Positions 22,862 through 33,871 of a DNA stretch of 64,000 nucleotides are shown in pieces. The position numbers and the translations under genes were made by a program. The stretch comes from Laccaria trichodermophora (taxonomy: Eukaryota > Basidiomycota > Agaricomycetes > Agaricales > Hydnangiaceae). The DNA lies in assembly GCA_018417955.1 (NCBI GenBank), contig JACTVC010000038.1, forward strand, positions 1 through 64,000, in the 5' to 3' direction. Every line of letters starts with the position of its first letter. Within the stretch, counting starts at the first letter, position 1. The notes beneath the pieces were generated by a model that searched no databases, was not told the origin of the DNA, and saw nothing but the letters and a program-made list of their open reading frames with translations.

Positions 22862-24331
22862 AGGGAGGTTTTTCGTTTGTTGGATCCACCTCCAGGCGTG
22901 CATATCATCAGATCTATGTGGGTGTACGCTAACAAGTACGATGCAGATGGTAATGTCATTCGACGGAAGGCCTGTCTTGTCGCCAAAGGTTTCTCGCAGA
23001 TCCCTGGGCTCGAATATGATCAAACATACGCGTCTGTCATGCGTCTCGAATCTTTCTGCATGGTGGCTGCCATTGCCGCTTCCCTCGACCTTCACATTTG
23101 GCAGGTCGACATCGTCTCCGCATTTCTTTATAGCCCAAACGAATTCCCTATCTACATGCATCAACCTCTAGGTTTTGTCAAACCAGGGGAGGAAGGGAAG
23201 GTCCTTGCGGTTGACAAATCTTTATACAGTATGATGCAGGCTGCTTATGACTTTCAGAAACAGATGTCGAGCGCGTATGAGGCACTTGGGTACTACAAGT
23301 CAGTGGCCAATCCATGCATTCACTCTCGAGTCGATGGGGACGAATATACACTCACAAGTACCTACACGGACGACGTATTTGGGGCATCTTCAACGGAGGA
23401 AGGAGCGGGAAAGGTGAAGAAAGAAATAGAGAAGTGTTTTGAAATAAAAGATGTGGGGGAGATGGGATATATCTTGGGAATTCGCATCGATCGCGATAAA
23501 GAGACTGGTACGATCTCTTTATCACAAAGTGCTTACATCCAGTGCGTGCTAGAGCGCTTCGGAATGACTGACTGCAATCCAAAATCTACCCCACTTCCTC
23601 CTGGCATCGCCCTCTCTGAATCCAAATCCCCCAAAACGGACGAAGATCGACGCTTCATGGCTGATAAGCCATACCGCGAGGCGTTGGGCTCCTGCATGTG
23701 GGTACAGGTAGCAACTCGCCCAGATATTGCCTTCACTGTCAGTGTTCTTTCACATTTTCAGTCAACCCCTGGACCTGGCCACTGGAAGGCCATGCTACAC
23801 CTTCTTGCCTATCTCAAGGGATCTATCGACTACAAGATCACCTATTCCCGAGGAGGTAACCTTGCGCCTATTGGTTTTGTTGATGCCGACTACGCTGGAG
23901 ACGTTGACACTCGGCGGTCAACCTCTGGATACGTTTTTATCATGGCTGGAGGACCAGTATCTTGGAGCTCAAAACGACAGGCGACAGTCGCACTATCAAC
24001 GACAGAAGCGGAATACATGTCCCTTACATGCGCCGCCCAACAAAGCTTATGGATGTATTCTTTTATGTCCGAGGTTGGACTTCCACGGACTTTCCCCACA
24101 ATTCTCCATGGAGACAATGCTTCCTCAATTGCACTTACCACCAATACGAAGGGTCACACTCGCGCGAAGCACATTGACATTCGACACCACTACATTAGGG
24201 AACGCGTCGCAAACGGCGACATCAAAGTCTTTCATGTTCCCTCAGAAGACAACCTCGCCAACATACTCACAAAGCCTCTCAATCGCATCACACACCAAAA
24301 GCTCGTCAGAGCACTCAAGCTGGATATGTAG
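22862..24331 (+). pseudogene. Copia reverse transcriptase and RNase H
   Basis: This frame encodes the copia reverse transcriptase: KACLVAKGFSQIPG, WQVDIVSAFLYSPN, the YTDDV active-site box with both aspartates, and GYILGIRI. RNase H follows with FVDADYAGD, STTEAEYM and LHGDNASSI supplying the acidic residues, then RAKHIDIRHHYIRE and the usual C-terminus ILTKPL. No disruption is visible from 22862 to the TAG at 24329-24331. It is cut off from upstream pol by the TAG at 22859. Confidence 0.92.
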
Positions 24332-24351
24332 ATCCTCATTGTCTGGGGGAG

Positions 24352-24689
24352 TGTTAAAGGAGATGTCTCGTGACCACGCTGTTTACGCATATGCTTTATT
24401 TGTTCGCTTTCTCCATTTTACTCTCTCGTTTTACTTCTGTTATTTACCAGTCTTTATTCTTACTTTGCCAGTCTTTGGTTCCCCATTCCTTTATATACGA
24501 AAACTTTATTTCTTCTCACCTCAGTCGTCATTACACTTTGTGTCTGACTCTGAGGTGAGCTTACTTTACATTTTCTTACTCTACCTTTACTGACTACTAC
24601 CTGTACTTAGTTCTGTGCATTCACAGGTAGTTAAGCAATAACAGTCGTCATTACACTTTGTGTCTGACTCTGAGTTCCGTGCGTTCACA
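24352..24689 (+). repeat. 3' LTR of copia element
   Basis: 338 bp with 331 positions identical to the 5' LTR. It is followed directly by the right copy of the ACAGT target duplication. Confidence 0.95.
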
Positions 24690-24694
24690 ACAGT

Positions 24695-25462
24695 GCCAGT
24701 GAGCAGGTTTCTGCAAGGGCCTGCGACACCTTTTGGTTGTCCAATGCAGAACCCTGGTTGCACAATCTATACACAGACTCATCGTCCAGATTAAATAGGT
24801 AGAGAATCGCATTGCATTCATTATAATGTTGAGCTGCTATTATGTAATAGCAGGTGGCTATGCATGTGCTTATGTTATAGCAGGTGGCTATGTTTCTGCT
24901 TATGTGATAGCAACTGGCTCCCTTTGAAAAACCATACTTCTGCCCTCTCTGCAGCCTTCCACCACATTTTTACATCACACAAAGTTGAAAACACATTGAG
25001 ATTATTACACAAATATTAGTTATTACCAAATTTCTATTCTTTTTACTGTTTAAATTAATAAATCAGCCAAAATCAAAATTCTGAATTGCTGAATTTTGGA
25101 CATACTGCTCTCCTTTCAATATAGCTGGTGGTTTCTTGTATTTTTTCTTGCTTGGATGGCTGTATAATTATCTGATAGATGGGGGCTCTGATTAATCTGA
25201 TAGTTTACAAAGCTTACACAAGAGTGAGCAGCCTGCATTTAATCAAGATCTTGACTGGAAAAAATTGCATTGAATAGTAATCATGAAAAGGGAAATGAAA
25301 ATGATATTTTTGCAGTCCCTGACTTACAAAAATTTATAGCTCTCATGTCCTACTTTCACACAATGAAAACTATCACATCACAAAACCAGAATGTATTGGT
25401 GCAAAGATAAGAAATCCTGCTCAATCAAAAATAGACCAAAATCAAAGTGAAAGTGCCTCACA
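24695..25462. other. Copia right flank with a 30 bp tandem repeat
   Basis: The first 105 bp are open and may be the severed end of the interrupted gene. At 24841-24919 a 30 bp unit containing ATAGCAGGTGGCTATG repeats about 2.6 times. The rest is AT-rich with no supported gene. Confidence 0.5.
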
Positions 25463-26237
25463 TACAGTCATCAACTGGTCAATGACACAAAACAGTTTTG
25501 CTCCCCCATTTTTGCTCACATCTCTTAGAAATTTTATATCACTGTAAGAGAATACTATATCAATATGACTGTGCTTTTTTTGAAGCAAGAGCCTCTCTTG
25601 AACTCCTTAAAAGCTCTATTCATTGGTTTTGATCAGGCTTTGACAATTCCATTACCCTGATCTGGCAACAATCTCTTGAAAACTGAAATGTATTTTGACA
25701 GTCCCCCAATACAAAATACATAGGGTACAATAATCAAAATTTATATAGAAGTGTAGTGGCTTGTAGGCACTGTCAGCAAGGAAAAGATGTGAAATGATGC
25801 TGAGATGGGTTACCAAATGTGACAGAGTTTGTGATGCATCCAAATTGGGTTTACTTGTCAAATGAAAATCTTTCCTCCACTTTGCCTCAGCTGACAGTCT
25901 AAAATGCATGGATGACCTCTGTTCAATATTTGAAAACTCCAGAAGAACTAACATGAGTCCCTTGAGAAGAATAGTTCTCAGATGTGGTCAAACCAACTTT
26001 TGATGTCATATCCCAATCAAGTAACTTGTGACTGTGTCATTGAATGGTGTTGACACTGTTTCGACTGAAAAATTCAGTCCTCAACAGGTAGGCAAGATAA
26101 AAAGTTTCAAAGTACTAATTTGTGTAGTGTAAATACTTCATCAGTTTTTGTGCAATTCAATTTTTGAGAAGCCGATGTGTGAGGGATGTGATCCAGTCAA
26201 TAAAAATGTCTGTGTCATTGACCAGTTGATGACTGTA
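25463..26237. mobile_element. Tc1/mariner-like non-autonomous element with TA ends
   Basis: A perfect 27 bp inverted pair (25463-25489 and 26211-26237) brackets about 720 bp. Read as TA target duplication plus terminal repeat, each end is TA followed by CAGTCATCAACTGGTCAATG. That fits Tc1/mariner/pogo-type transposition into TA. Internal frames, including a 100-codon minus-strand ORF at 25652-25954, show no transposase motif. It is therefore a non-autonomous derivative or MITE-like element. Confidence 0.7.
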
Positions 26238-26600
26238 CATGTACACCCCCAGCAGGCAAAATATTAATTCCTCTAAGCCAAGTTCTATGAAAATATTGCT
26301 GCTAGCCCATCATAAATTACTGTTTTGTTAACCATTAAAAAGCCTGCACAAGATGTCCTGGCAATTTCAACACCCCAATTACCTCCAAAGAAATTCAGAG
26401 CAGAAAGAAAATGCTGGAAATGCTGTACATCAAGAGCAGTAGGGCAAAGAGATGCTGCGAAAAGCCATATGATGACTGCAACAGAGTAGATTATGATAAA
26501 AGAGATAGCTGGCAACCTACAAGGCCCTGTCAGAACAAAACTGATGGCCCAGATGCAGGTGGAGATGGAAGGATGGGTCTGTAGCTTGCAGCTCATGTAT
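26238..26600. other. Non-coding stretch
   Basis: No supported gene. A minus-strand 103-codon frame (26285-26596) is hydrophobic but has no recognisable motif or splice context. Confidence 0.4.
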
Positions 26601-26620
26601 ATAAGATAAGATAAGATAAG
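26601..26620 (+). repeat. ATAAG microsatellite (four units)
   Basis: Four perfect copies of ATAAG precede the hairpin-rich block. Confidence 0.8.
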
Positions 26621-26660
26621 AAATATTCTCTTTTTTTCGCTTTTTCCCTCTCTTTATTTT

Positions 26661-26934
26661 CCCCGACTCTGGAACAGAGGAGGGTTTTGTTGGAACGATA
26701 AATCCTGAACCTCGCTAAACGTATGACAGCTTTTTCCCACGAATTTCGGCCTCTTCCGCTTTGTTCTTACACTCGGAGAAGCTTGCCTCAGGTAGAACTT
26801 TGCATCGGCCTGCGAGGAGCGAACCGCGCAAGCGGTTCGGCGACGAGCAGGCAACTAATATAAAAGTTTTTAGGTGGGCTGTATAAATTACATTATCTAT
26901 GATGAATCGTTGTTGTTTTCAAACAGAGTCGGGG
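26661..26934. repeat. Inverted-repeat block with strong hairpin
   Basis: An 11 bp inverted pair (CCCCGACTCTG at 26661-26671 and its complement at 26924-26934) encloses 252 bp. Inside, 26821-26838 form a perfect seven-pair hairpin GAACCGC/GCGGTTC with loop GCAA, extended outside by a CCTGC/GCAGG pairing (26809-26851). A 66-codon minus-strand frame (26854-26654) spans it. It may be a small foldback element or a structured RNA. No target duplication was seen. Confidence 0.4.
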
Positions 26935-26962
26935 ACTGGCGCTTGCGCCGCTACTGGATATT

Positions 26963-27193
26963 TACAGCCGTTTTCATAACGATAGGCCAAAAGTTCAAAA
27001 TTACAAATACAGTCGGACCTCGAATTCTAATCATGTCCACGAAAATCACCATATATTTCAGGGATGACGAGCACGATAGATCTACAGTTATACTAAATAG
27101 AGTCATCATCCGACAACTTACACGTCCAATTTTAGATTCCGCCTGTACGTGTATTTGGTCGAGATTAGGCCTATCGTTATGAAAACGGCTGTA
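26963..27193. mobile_element. TA-flanked MITE with perfect 24 bp inverted repeats
   Basis: A 24 bp terminal repeat (CAGCCGTTTTCATAACGATA then GGCC) at 26965-26988 is perfectly mirrored at 27168-27191. Each end is flanked by TA. The 227 bp element has no coding potential, which is the form expected of a mariner-type MITE. It ends about 105 bp upstream of the oxygenase ATG, so it may influence that promoter. Confidence 0.75.
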
Positions 27194-27297
27194 ATCTGGT
27201 AGCAGCTACAAACATGGCCACCCTGCCGCCGCGTGATCTCCCACTACATTGCGAATAATTGAACTCGGTGGTTGTAACATAATTGGCAGGCACTCTA

Positions 27298-28814
27298 ATG
27301 ACGCCCGCTGGGACAAGCAGTCTTCCTATCACTGACATATCTTCTTTTCTTGACAATGCAACACAGAACACAGATAAACGCGCCTCTGCCGCCGCAGCCC
27401 TTCATTCTGCGTGTATTGAATATGGCTTCTTCTACCTAAACATCAAAGCCTTCGTCGATCTTTCGGAGCCTGAGGAACTTACTCGGTTAGCACGGCAGTT
27501 CTTTGCATCGCCGCAAGCAGAGAAAGACAAACTCTCCCTCATGAATGAACATAGGGCTAGGGGTGTGCCGCGGTGATCTGGCCCCACCAATTACTGATAG
27601 ACGTCCCTAGGTTATGCCAGGCTCAAGGAGAACGTTACCAACGGCAAAGCGGATAATCACGAAGGGCTCGATCTCTATAAGCCAGTAGAGAACCCTGACA
27701 AAACCAAGCCCATTTGGGGTGAGAATCAGTGGCCGACGATCCCTACTTTCAAGGAGAAGTATGAGTCGTGGGTGGAGAAGATGAAGACATTGGGGTTGAT
27801 CTTGATGGAAGCGTAGGTGGAGGTTTCTTTCAAATTCCTTCTGAATATGTGCTCTTACACTATCAAGAATGGCCCTTGGTCTGGGTCTCACTCCCGAGGA
27901 ATGGGTGGATCTTCGCAGCCAAGTGGACGATAGCTTCTGGGTCATGAGAATAATAGGTATGGGACATATTGTTTCTCCATAATTTGGGTATGAAGTTCAC
28001 ACAAACCCAGGTTACACACCTCTCCCCGACGATCACGATGGCTTCTCATGCGGCGCCCACAAGTAAGCGTAGCGTGTTGAAGAGGGAAAGCATCATTTTG
28101 AAGACCAAATCTCTCAGGGATTACGGTTGCCTTACGTGCGCCTGACCCAATCTCCACAACACCCTCCCCATGACGTTCAATCGAATCGTAATAGGTTTCT
28201 ATACGCCGATCCTACCAAGTCCGCTTTGCAAGTATTTTTAAGACGCCCTGGTTCGGTTGGAGCAGACGTGCCTGGATTACCCCTTGAACAAGGCGAGGAA
28301 GAAGGCATCTGGATTAACGCGGATCCCCTCCCCGGTTGCATTGTATGCAACATCGGAGAAAGTAAGCCTGCCCATCATATGGAAGGGTAATTCTTGAAGA
28401 GACACTTGTTTATAGTGTGGGAGATCTGGACGGACGGGCTATATCGATCAACGCTCCATCGTGTGGTCCACCGAGGATAGAATTACAGGCAAGAAGAAAT
28501 CTCTTTCTAGCTTGGCTTCGGTTGACTTGTTAACTGCATCCCTGGTTGTCGTTCACAGAGTCTCGTGCGTAATCTATGCTTGACTATCGTTCAAACATGG
28601 TGATGCTGACCATTCGGGCAGCATCCCCTTCTTTTTTGAGCCCAATTTCGACGCTGTAGTGAAGCCGTTGGCCGCTGCATTGCGCATTAAAGGGAAAGAT
28701 GCACCTCATGGAAATGCGGGGTCTCAACGGAATCCAGTTGTATATGGGGATTTCCTATTGCGCAAGGTTGGGAACAACTTCGCAAGTGACGGCAAGGGCA
28801 GATACGATGATTAG
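27298..28814 (+). pseudogene. Isopenicillin-N-synthase-like 2OG-Fe(II) oxygenase, in-frame TAG
   Basis: Nine exons (27298-27562, 27611-27812, 27868-27956, 28011-28062, 28118-28135, 28195-28361, 28416-28488, 28559-28564, 28622-28814) join in phase to 354 codons. The protein follows the IPNS-like fold: N-terminal LPITDISSF and GFFYL, the iron-binding HKD (split over exons 4-5), the distal His in STLHRVVH, and PFFFEPNFDAV. Family substrates are diverse small molecules; none is indicated here. An in-frame TAG at 28478-28480 falls where homologues read HRGSNYRVS, so the catalytic core is complete but about 75 codons are cut off. Exon 8 is only 6 nt and supplies the conserved VS. The preceding intron is GC-AG. 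It could be a recent pseudogene, a read-through case or a sequence error. The ATG at 27298 was chosen over an upstream TTG. Confidence 0.8.
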
Positions 28815-28981
28815 GGCAATATTAATGCAATCGTTGGTGGTCGGTTGGTGGAATGTTATGTTCATCGAGAGTTTAGTAGCCAGTCACGTGCGCGACGCTA
28901 ATGAATGTTTTTCGATCATTGACTCGAGGAGCTTTTCATCGATCCCCCCCAAGACTATCGATATCGACGCGAACTCGACTT

Positions 28982-30562
28982 ATGTCTTTTCAAACGTCTG
29001 TAGAAAAATTGTCTGCACCTGTCGGTGACTTGGTGCTTGCTGTGACGCGAAATGGACAGGAATTACTAGGGGAGTCCGAGAGCGATCAGGCGGAAGTTAT
29101 CAGCTGGATTGAGAGGTCAAGTCAAGAGGATCTGACAAAGGAGAGTAATCTCAAAGTACGTCTATTCGTTGTCAAGCTGTAGACCTTGGTTGAACCCCCT
29201 TCACCAGGACCTCGATACCCTGCTCATCCCAAAAACGTACATCGCCACCAATTATCTGACGGCTGCAGATGTAGCACTTTATGGATCTCTTCATCCGGTA
29301 GTTGTATGTTTTCTTCTTCGCCCAAATGTATTTGATCCATTTCTGACCTGTGGATGTCAGTCTAAGCTGCCGACCTCACAACACTTTACGCATCCCTCAG
29401 TCACAAGATATTTTGACCACATACAATCATACCCCCCTGTCAGAGCTTCAGCAGAAGTCCTCGGCGCATTCGAATTTGTTTCATTTGATTTAGAGAATAC
29501 ACCCAAAGTGGAACGGAAAGCAGAACCACCGAAGAAGAAAGGGAAATCGGCTGCAGCTACACCAGTTTCTGGATCTGGAGTTGCTACGCCCACGGATAAT
29601 GCAGAAGTCGAAGCTGCTCCTGTCGCCCAAAAGGACCAGAAGAAAGAGAAGAAAGAAAAGAAAAAGGGTGGAGGTGACGAAGGGAATAAGAAAGCCGGTG
29701 GTTCAAAAGCCGCTCCTCCTGCTGACGAGGGAGAACCTGTCCCATCTATGATTGACCTTCGTGTTGGGCATATTGTTGACGGTACGGTAAAATTATTGTT
29801 TTTCTCGCGTCGCTGATGTTAGTTCAGTCATCAAGCACCCCGACGCCGATGGTCTTTATGTCGAGGTACATATGAATCAGTTATTTGTTTAAGATGGGTT
29901 CCAAAACAAATTTCCAGCAAATTGATCTTGGAGAGGAGACGGGTCCACGAACTGTCGTCTCTGGATTGGTTAACTATATTCCTATTGATCAAATGCGGGA
30001 CAAGTACCTTGTCGCTGTTGTGAGCCATCTTTATTTTCTTTGGTTGGCTTTCCCCTCATGATATATTCAAGTGCAACCTTAAGCCCGCCAACATGCGTGG
30101 CGTGAAGAGTTTTGCGATGGTGCTTTGTGTAGGTTATTCTGACGTTTATTTCGTGTTCTGAAGCGCTATGCAGGCGACATCGAAAGAGGGCAAGGATGGA
30201 GGCATCGAACTCATCCAGCCACCAGCTAGTTCCAAACCAGGAGACAGGGTATACTTTGAAGGGGAAGATTACGAAAGTAAGAAATGTGTCATCCCTCCGT
30301 TTATGTACCCTCATATCTTTTTCCTAGACACGACGCCTCTGGCTCAGCTCAACCCGAAAAAGAAGATCTTTGAAGCGATCCAACCTGGTGCGATAATTTG
30401 CATCCTTACATTCTTCGCAACCAATGGACGTTTGCAGGCTTCATTACACTCGAGTCGAAGGAGGCTGCATGGGTCAATCCATTGACGAAGAGCGTGCATA
30501 GAATCCGTACTAAAGATGGTGTGTGTATTGCCCCAACTCTTGTTGGAGCTTCTCTATCATAG
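28982..30562 (+). CDS. ARC1: ARC1/AIMP1-like tRNA-binding cofactor of aminoacyl-tRNA synthetases
   Basis: Nine exons (28982-29155, 29208-29303, 29361-29781, 29828-29865, 29918-30019, 30072-30128, 30174-30276, 30328-30387, 30438-30562) give 391 residues in phase. The N-terminus is a GST-like adaptor domain (TAADVALYG, HPSVTRYFDHIQ). The middle is a Lys/Glu/Pro-rich linker (EKKEKKKGGG) that would bind tRNA non-specifically. The C-terminus is an EMAPII/tRNA-binding OB fold: IDLRVGHIV, KHPDADGLYVE, GPRTVVSGLVNYI, CNLKPANMRGVKS, NPKKKIFEAIQP. In yeast Arc1p binds methionyl- and glutamyl-tRNA synthetases in the cytosol and delivers tRNA to them. Length and domain order match that family. The ATG at 28982 begins the GST-like domain directly. 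Confidence 0.9.
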
Positions 30563-30823
30563 ACTTGGTGGCGGTGCTTGGTAAACGTGTGGAATGCCAC
30601 AGAAGTACCTTACTTTGTTGGTTTAATGTGCAACACATAAGAGAAGATGCATTTTTCTGTGATATAAATGTGAAGGTACACTACTTGAGCGTACATTCCA
30701 AATTTCATGCATGGAGTTAAAGAAATGCATGAGATATTTTCTTTTTCCCCACCAAAAGTGTGGGCGCTTGTACTTGTTTGTCCTGGCCTTCACCTTTTGG
30801 GAAGGATTGCTTGCTTCAAAGTC

Positions 30824-31518
30824 ATGATTACTCGGACTCCACCATTAGCCACGCTTGTCCGCTGCTTCAGTTCAACCGCCAGGGCACAGAAGCATGTCTC
30901 TCACATAGGGCGAGAGCCTATAAAATATCCCCCAAAAGTCACCCTCACGCCATCATTGACAGCAATCACAATTCAAGGTCCATTGGGCACCACCTCCGTC
31001 CCTCTGCAGCCTTACATGAAAATAGAATTTCCGGAAGAAAACACAGTAGCAGTTTCCGTGGAGGATGCTGAAATAAAGGCTCAGCGACAAATGTGGGGAA
31101 CGACGCGAACTCTCATTTCGAACGCCATTATTGGCATGACGGACGGGTTCACTGTACCACTCTACTTAGTCGGAGTTGGTTACAGGGTAGCCATTGAGAC
31201 GGACCCACGCGCCGACATTGAAGGTGGAAGCGGCCAGCGGCTCAGCATGAAGCTAGGCTACTCTCATACGGTCTACGTACCCATCCCGTCACATATCAAG
31301 GCGGAAGTACCCTCCCCTACCAAGATTATCCTTTCGTGCACGGACAAACATCTTTTGGGACTATTTGCTGCAAAGGTTAGGGGATACAGGAAACCGGAGC
31401 CGTACAAGGGCAAGGTAAGCTTCTTTTCTGTCTGGACTATATCTTCTGTCTCAACAATGACCAGGGCATCTTCGTTGGTAACGAACAAATCCGTATTAAA
31501 AGCGTCAAAAAGAAGTAA
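30824..31518 (+). CDS. MRPL6: Mitochondrial large-subunit ribosomal protein uL6m
   Basis: Two exons (30824-31414 and 31465-31518) encode 214 residues. The protein starts with a short Arg/Ser-rich leader (MITRTPPLATLVRCFSSTAR) fitting a mitochondrial targeting peptide. The bacterial L6 core follows: VSHIGREPI, ITIQGPLG, MWGTTRTLISNAIIG, LVGVGYR, YSHTVYVPIP. Near the C-terminus come the L6 signature GLFAAKVRGYRKPEPYKGKG and basic residues ending KKK. It would bind the 23S-like rRNA of the mitoribosome. It follows ARC1 on the same strand, 261 bp downstream. Confidence 0.95.
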
Positions 31519-32041
31519 TAAAACTATCAAAACAATCAAACTTCTTTGTTGCCTCTCAATCTTGGTTAACTCATGCCCCGGTATGGGGGTTTCCCCTCAA
31601 GCAAGTTGCTATGGGCCAACTAGCTTCCCTTTTCAAACGGTGTGGATTACCCCAGGAAGTTTGTGCAGATGACGCTTGCAACCCCCTTCCGAGTCCTCGA
31701 AGCACCTTGGCAAAATACAATGAAGTGCACTGGGATAAGTTTTCGCTGCTGAAATTGAATCTCCTACCCTTCCTTGTATCCGCTCATCGAAGTGACCTTC
31801 AGACTGATTTATGCACGAAATCGTCCCAAGGATCCTTTTGAGCGGCTAATCAGCGTTATGATTGATTCTTTGACATTCTTGAGCGCAATTGAGTGATTCC
31901 AGAAGTTTCGATGCAACAGCTGTTTGGGCGTCACTATTAATATATAATTACGACTATTCGTTATCCTCCTCCTTCATCCTCCCGAAGAGCATTGTTGCGA
32001 GAGGGCATAAAATCTCGCGTCCTTAACCAACTGCACTCATC
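31519..32041. other. Intergenic, uL6m to CDC37
   Basis: About 520 bp without a supported gene. It should hold the 3' end of uL6m and the CDC37 promoter. A TTAATATATAATTA AT-rich box near 31940 lies about 100 bp upstream of the CDC37 ATG. Confidence 0.5.
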
Positions 32042-33708
32042 ATGCCCCTGAACTACTCAAAATGGGATCAGCTAGAGGTGCGCTGCCGTCGTTGGATCGA
32101 TCGATTGCGTCGCCTACTACCAACGTATAGCTTTCCGACGACTCCGATATTGAGGGTCATCCAAACGTCGACAAGAAATCGCTTATACGGTATGCCTCAC
32201 CATCATGAATTTTTGTCTATTCACAGTGCCCCCTCAGGTGGAAACAACGCGATATCCACGAAAAGCGCGAAGCGCGAAAACATCGCATAAGTCACCTCCG
32301 TGCCCAGATAGCATGCAACAATGTTCTTCTACCTCGGATAAAGGACATCACTGCAAGACTTGAGGATCCATCTGCATCTCCACCCGCGACCGCATATTTT
32401 ACCTCTTTAGTCGAGCAACTTACCACGAAACCATCGCCCGACTGTCCCCCAGGCAATGACCCAACTAAGGTGGAGCAAACATACGATGGCATGCTCCTTA
32501 GTTTGCTGAGACAAGTCAGCGAAGACGCGAAGGCGAAGTTCAAGGATACCGCCAGGTCGGAGAAGGACGAGAAGATCGCTCAAGAACTGGCGGTATTGAT
32601 GGCTGGGCATGTGAAACATCTTGGAGAGACCATTAAGAAAGACGAATTGGAACTGGAGAAAGAAGATCAAGAGCAGAAGAAGCATATTACAAGCGACGAT
32701 ATTCACGAAGGCTTTGAAAGCAAGGTACTCAGCTTTCGCAGCTTTCTAGCATCCAATTATGGTACTCAACAACAACGCAGTACGTTCCGCCCAAACCAGA
32801 GCCGCCCCCAGTACCACACACTAGGATCGACTCGCAGAAAGAGAAGAAGAAAGTTACTGAGTTTGAGGTGCTAAATCCCAAGGCCTCAGCTTCGTCTGCA
32901 GTCGACCCCGAGACCGAGGAGGATGAAGAAAATACCGACCTCCCAGAACTTACGCCATCACTGGAAGCGTTTTCCAAACTCCCTCTTCACGATTACGAAC
33001 AATCCTTCCATTTCATTCAGGCTCACCGCGATGTCTACGTTGCAGGTGCATCTGACGCTCTCCTGGTTGCCGCTTTCCAAGCACAGAGCGAAGGGAAATC
33101 GAAGTACGCAAAGCAGTGTGTCCACCAAAGTTTGCTTCTGCAATATTGTGAAAAATTGGGCCGCGACGGTGTTGGTGTATTCTTCAAGAAGTACGTCTTT
33201 AACGTTCGGTTCTGTTGTCGTTCCTTCGTTCACGTCATTTTATTACAGGATGATAGCTGGTGATAAAAGGGCAGAGAAAGTGTTTGTGGAAGATGTCGAG
33301 AACACTTACAACCACCTGGTCAATCGAGTGAAGATCTCGCAAGAAGAACAATCACAAGGCAAGGAGCAAATCCAGTTGGTGGCAGAGAACCCCGAAACAG
33401 AAATCCGCTTCAACGTTCCGGATGGTCCTCCTCCCGAAAACATTGTTTTAGAGGGACCTGGAACGGAGGGAATGAATGTAGAGGAAGTGAGGAAGGCACT
33501 ACAGTTCCGATGGGACGTGTTCCAAGGTTTCCCGCCTGCTCTGCAGGAAGCTCTGCGAGACGGGGGCCTAGACAAGGTCAACAAGGTTCTAGGAGAAATG
33601 GACGTGCCGGAAGCAGAGGGCATTGTTGGAGACTTGGATATGGCAGGTATTTTGAGTTTTGCAGAAGGCGGCATTCGTGATGAGACTGGCGCAACGAGTT
33701 CCACTTAG
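32042..33708 (+). CDS. CDC37: Hsp90 co-chaperone CDC37
   Basis: Five exons (32042-32077, 32131-32189, 32238-32724, 32781-33190, 33249-33708) give 483 residues in phase. The extreme N-terminus MPLNYSKWDQLELSDDSD is diagnostic, including the Ser in the DDSD context that casein kinase 2 phosphorylates in other species. A coiled-coil kinase-binding region follows (WKQRDIHEKREARKHR). The central Hsp90-binding domain contains YCEKLGRDGVGVFFKKM. The C-terminal domain ends in an acidic tail with FPPALQEAL and GDLDMAGILSFAEGG. CDC37 loads protein kinases onto Hsp90. The first exon is only 36 nt, a common fungal pattern for this gene. Confidence 0.96.
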
Positions 33709-33871
33709 ACAGGCCCCACTTCCTACCTTTGCTTAGCCTCGCAACAAATTTTTCAACAAATGTACAACCACCTTATTCTGCCATCATAATCGCTTTAACT
33801 TTGCAAAGGATTTTTGAAAATTAGTTGGATTAATGTAAGTACCGATTACGACACACGGTAGTCGATACTCC

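Larger units (their letters stand above)
17971..24689 (+). mobile_element. Ty1/copia LTR retrotransposon (full length, disrupted)
   Basis: Two 338 bp LTRs (17971-18308 and 24352-24689) start TGTTAAAGG and end TTCACA. They flank a gag-pol region in the copia order protease, integrase, reverse transcriptase, RNase H. A 5 bp target duplication ACAGT (17966-17970 and 24690-24694) shows the insertion is in place. Just inside the 5' LTR, GGTTATGGGCCC resembles the primer site of Drosophila copia, which uses an internal half of initiator tRNA-Met. A purine tract GGGGGAG precedes the 3' LTR. The LTRs differ at seven positions, all transitions. The coding region is broken by a frameshift near 19972-19977, a nested 1.56 kb element at 20716-22275 and a TAG at 22859. 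This copy cannot be autonomous. Confidence 0.95.

Noticed and set aside
25652..25954. A 100-codon minus-strand gene in the TA-flanked element
   Set aside because: No DDE motif, no known domain and no splice context.
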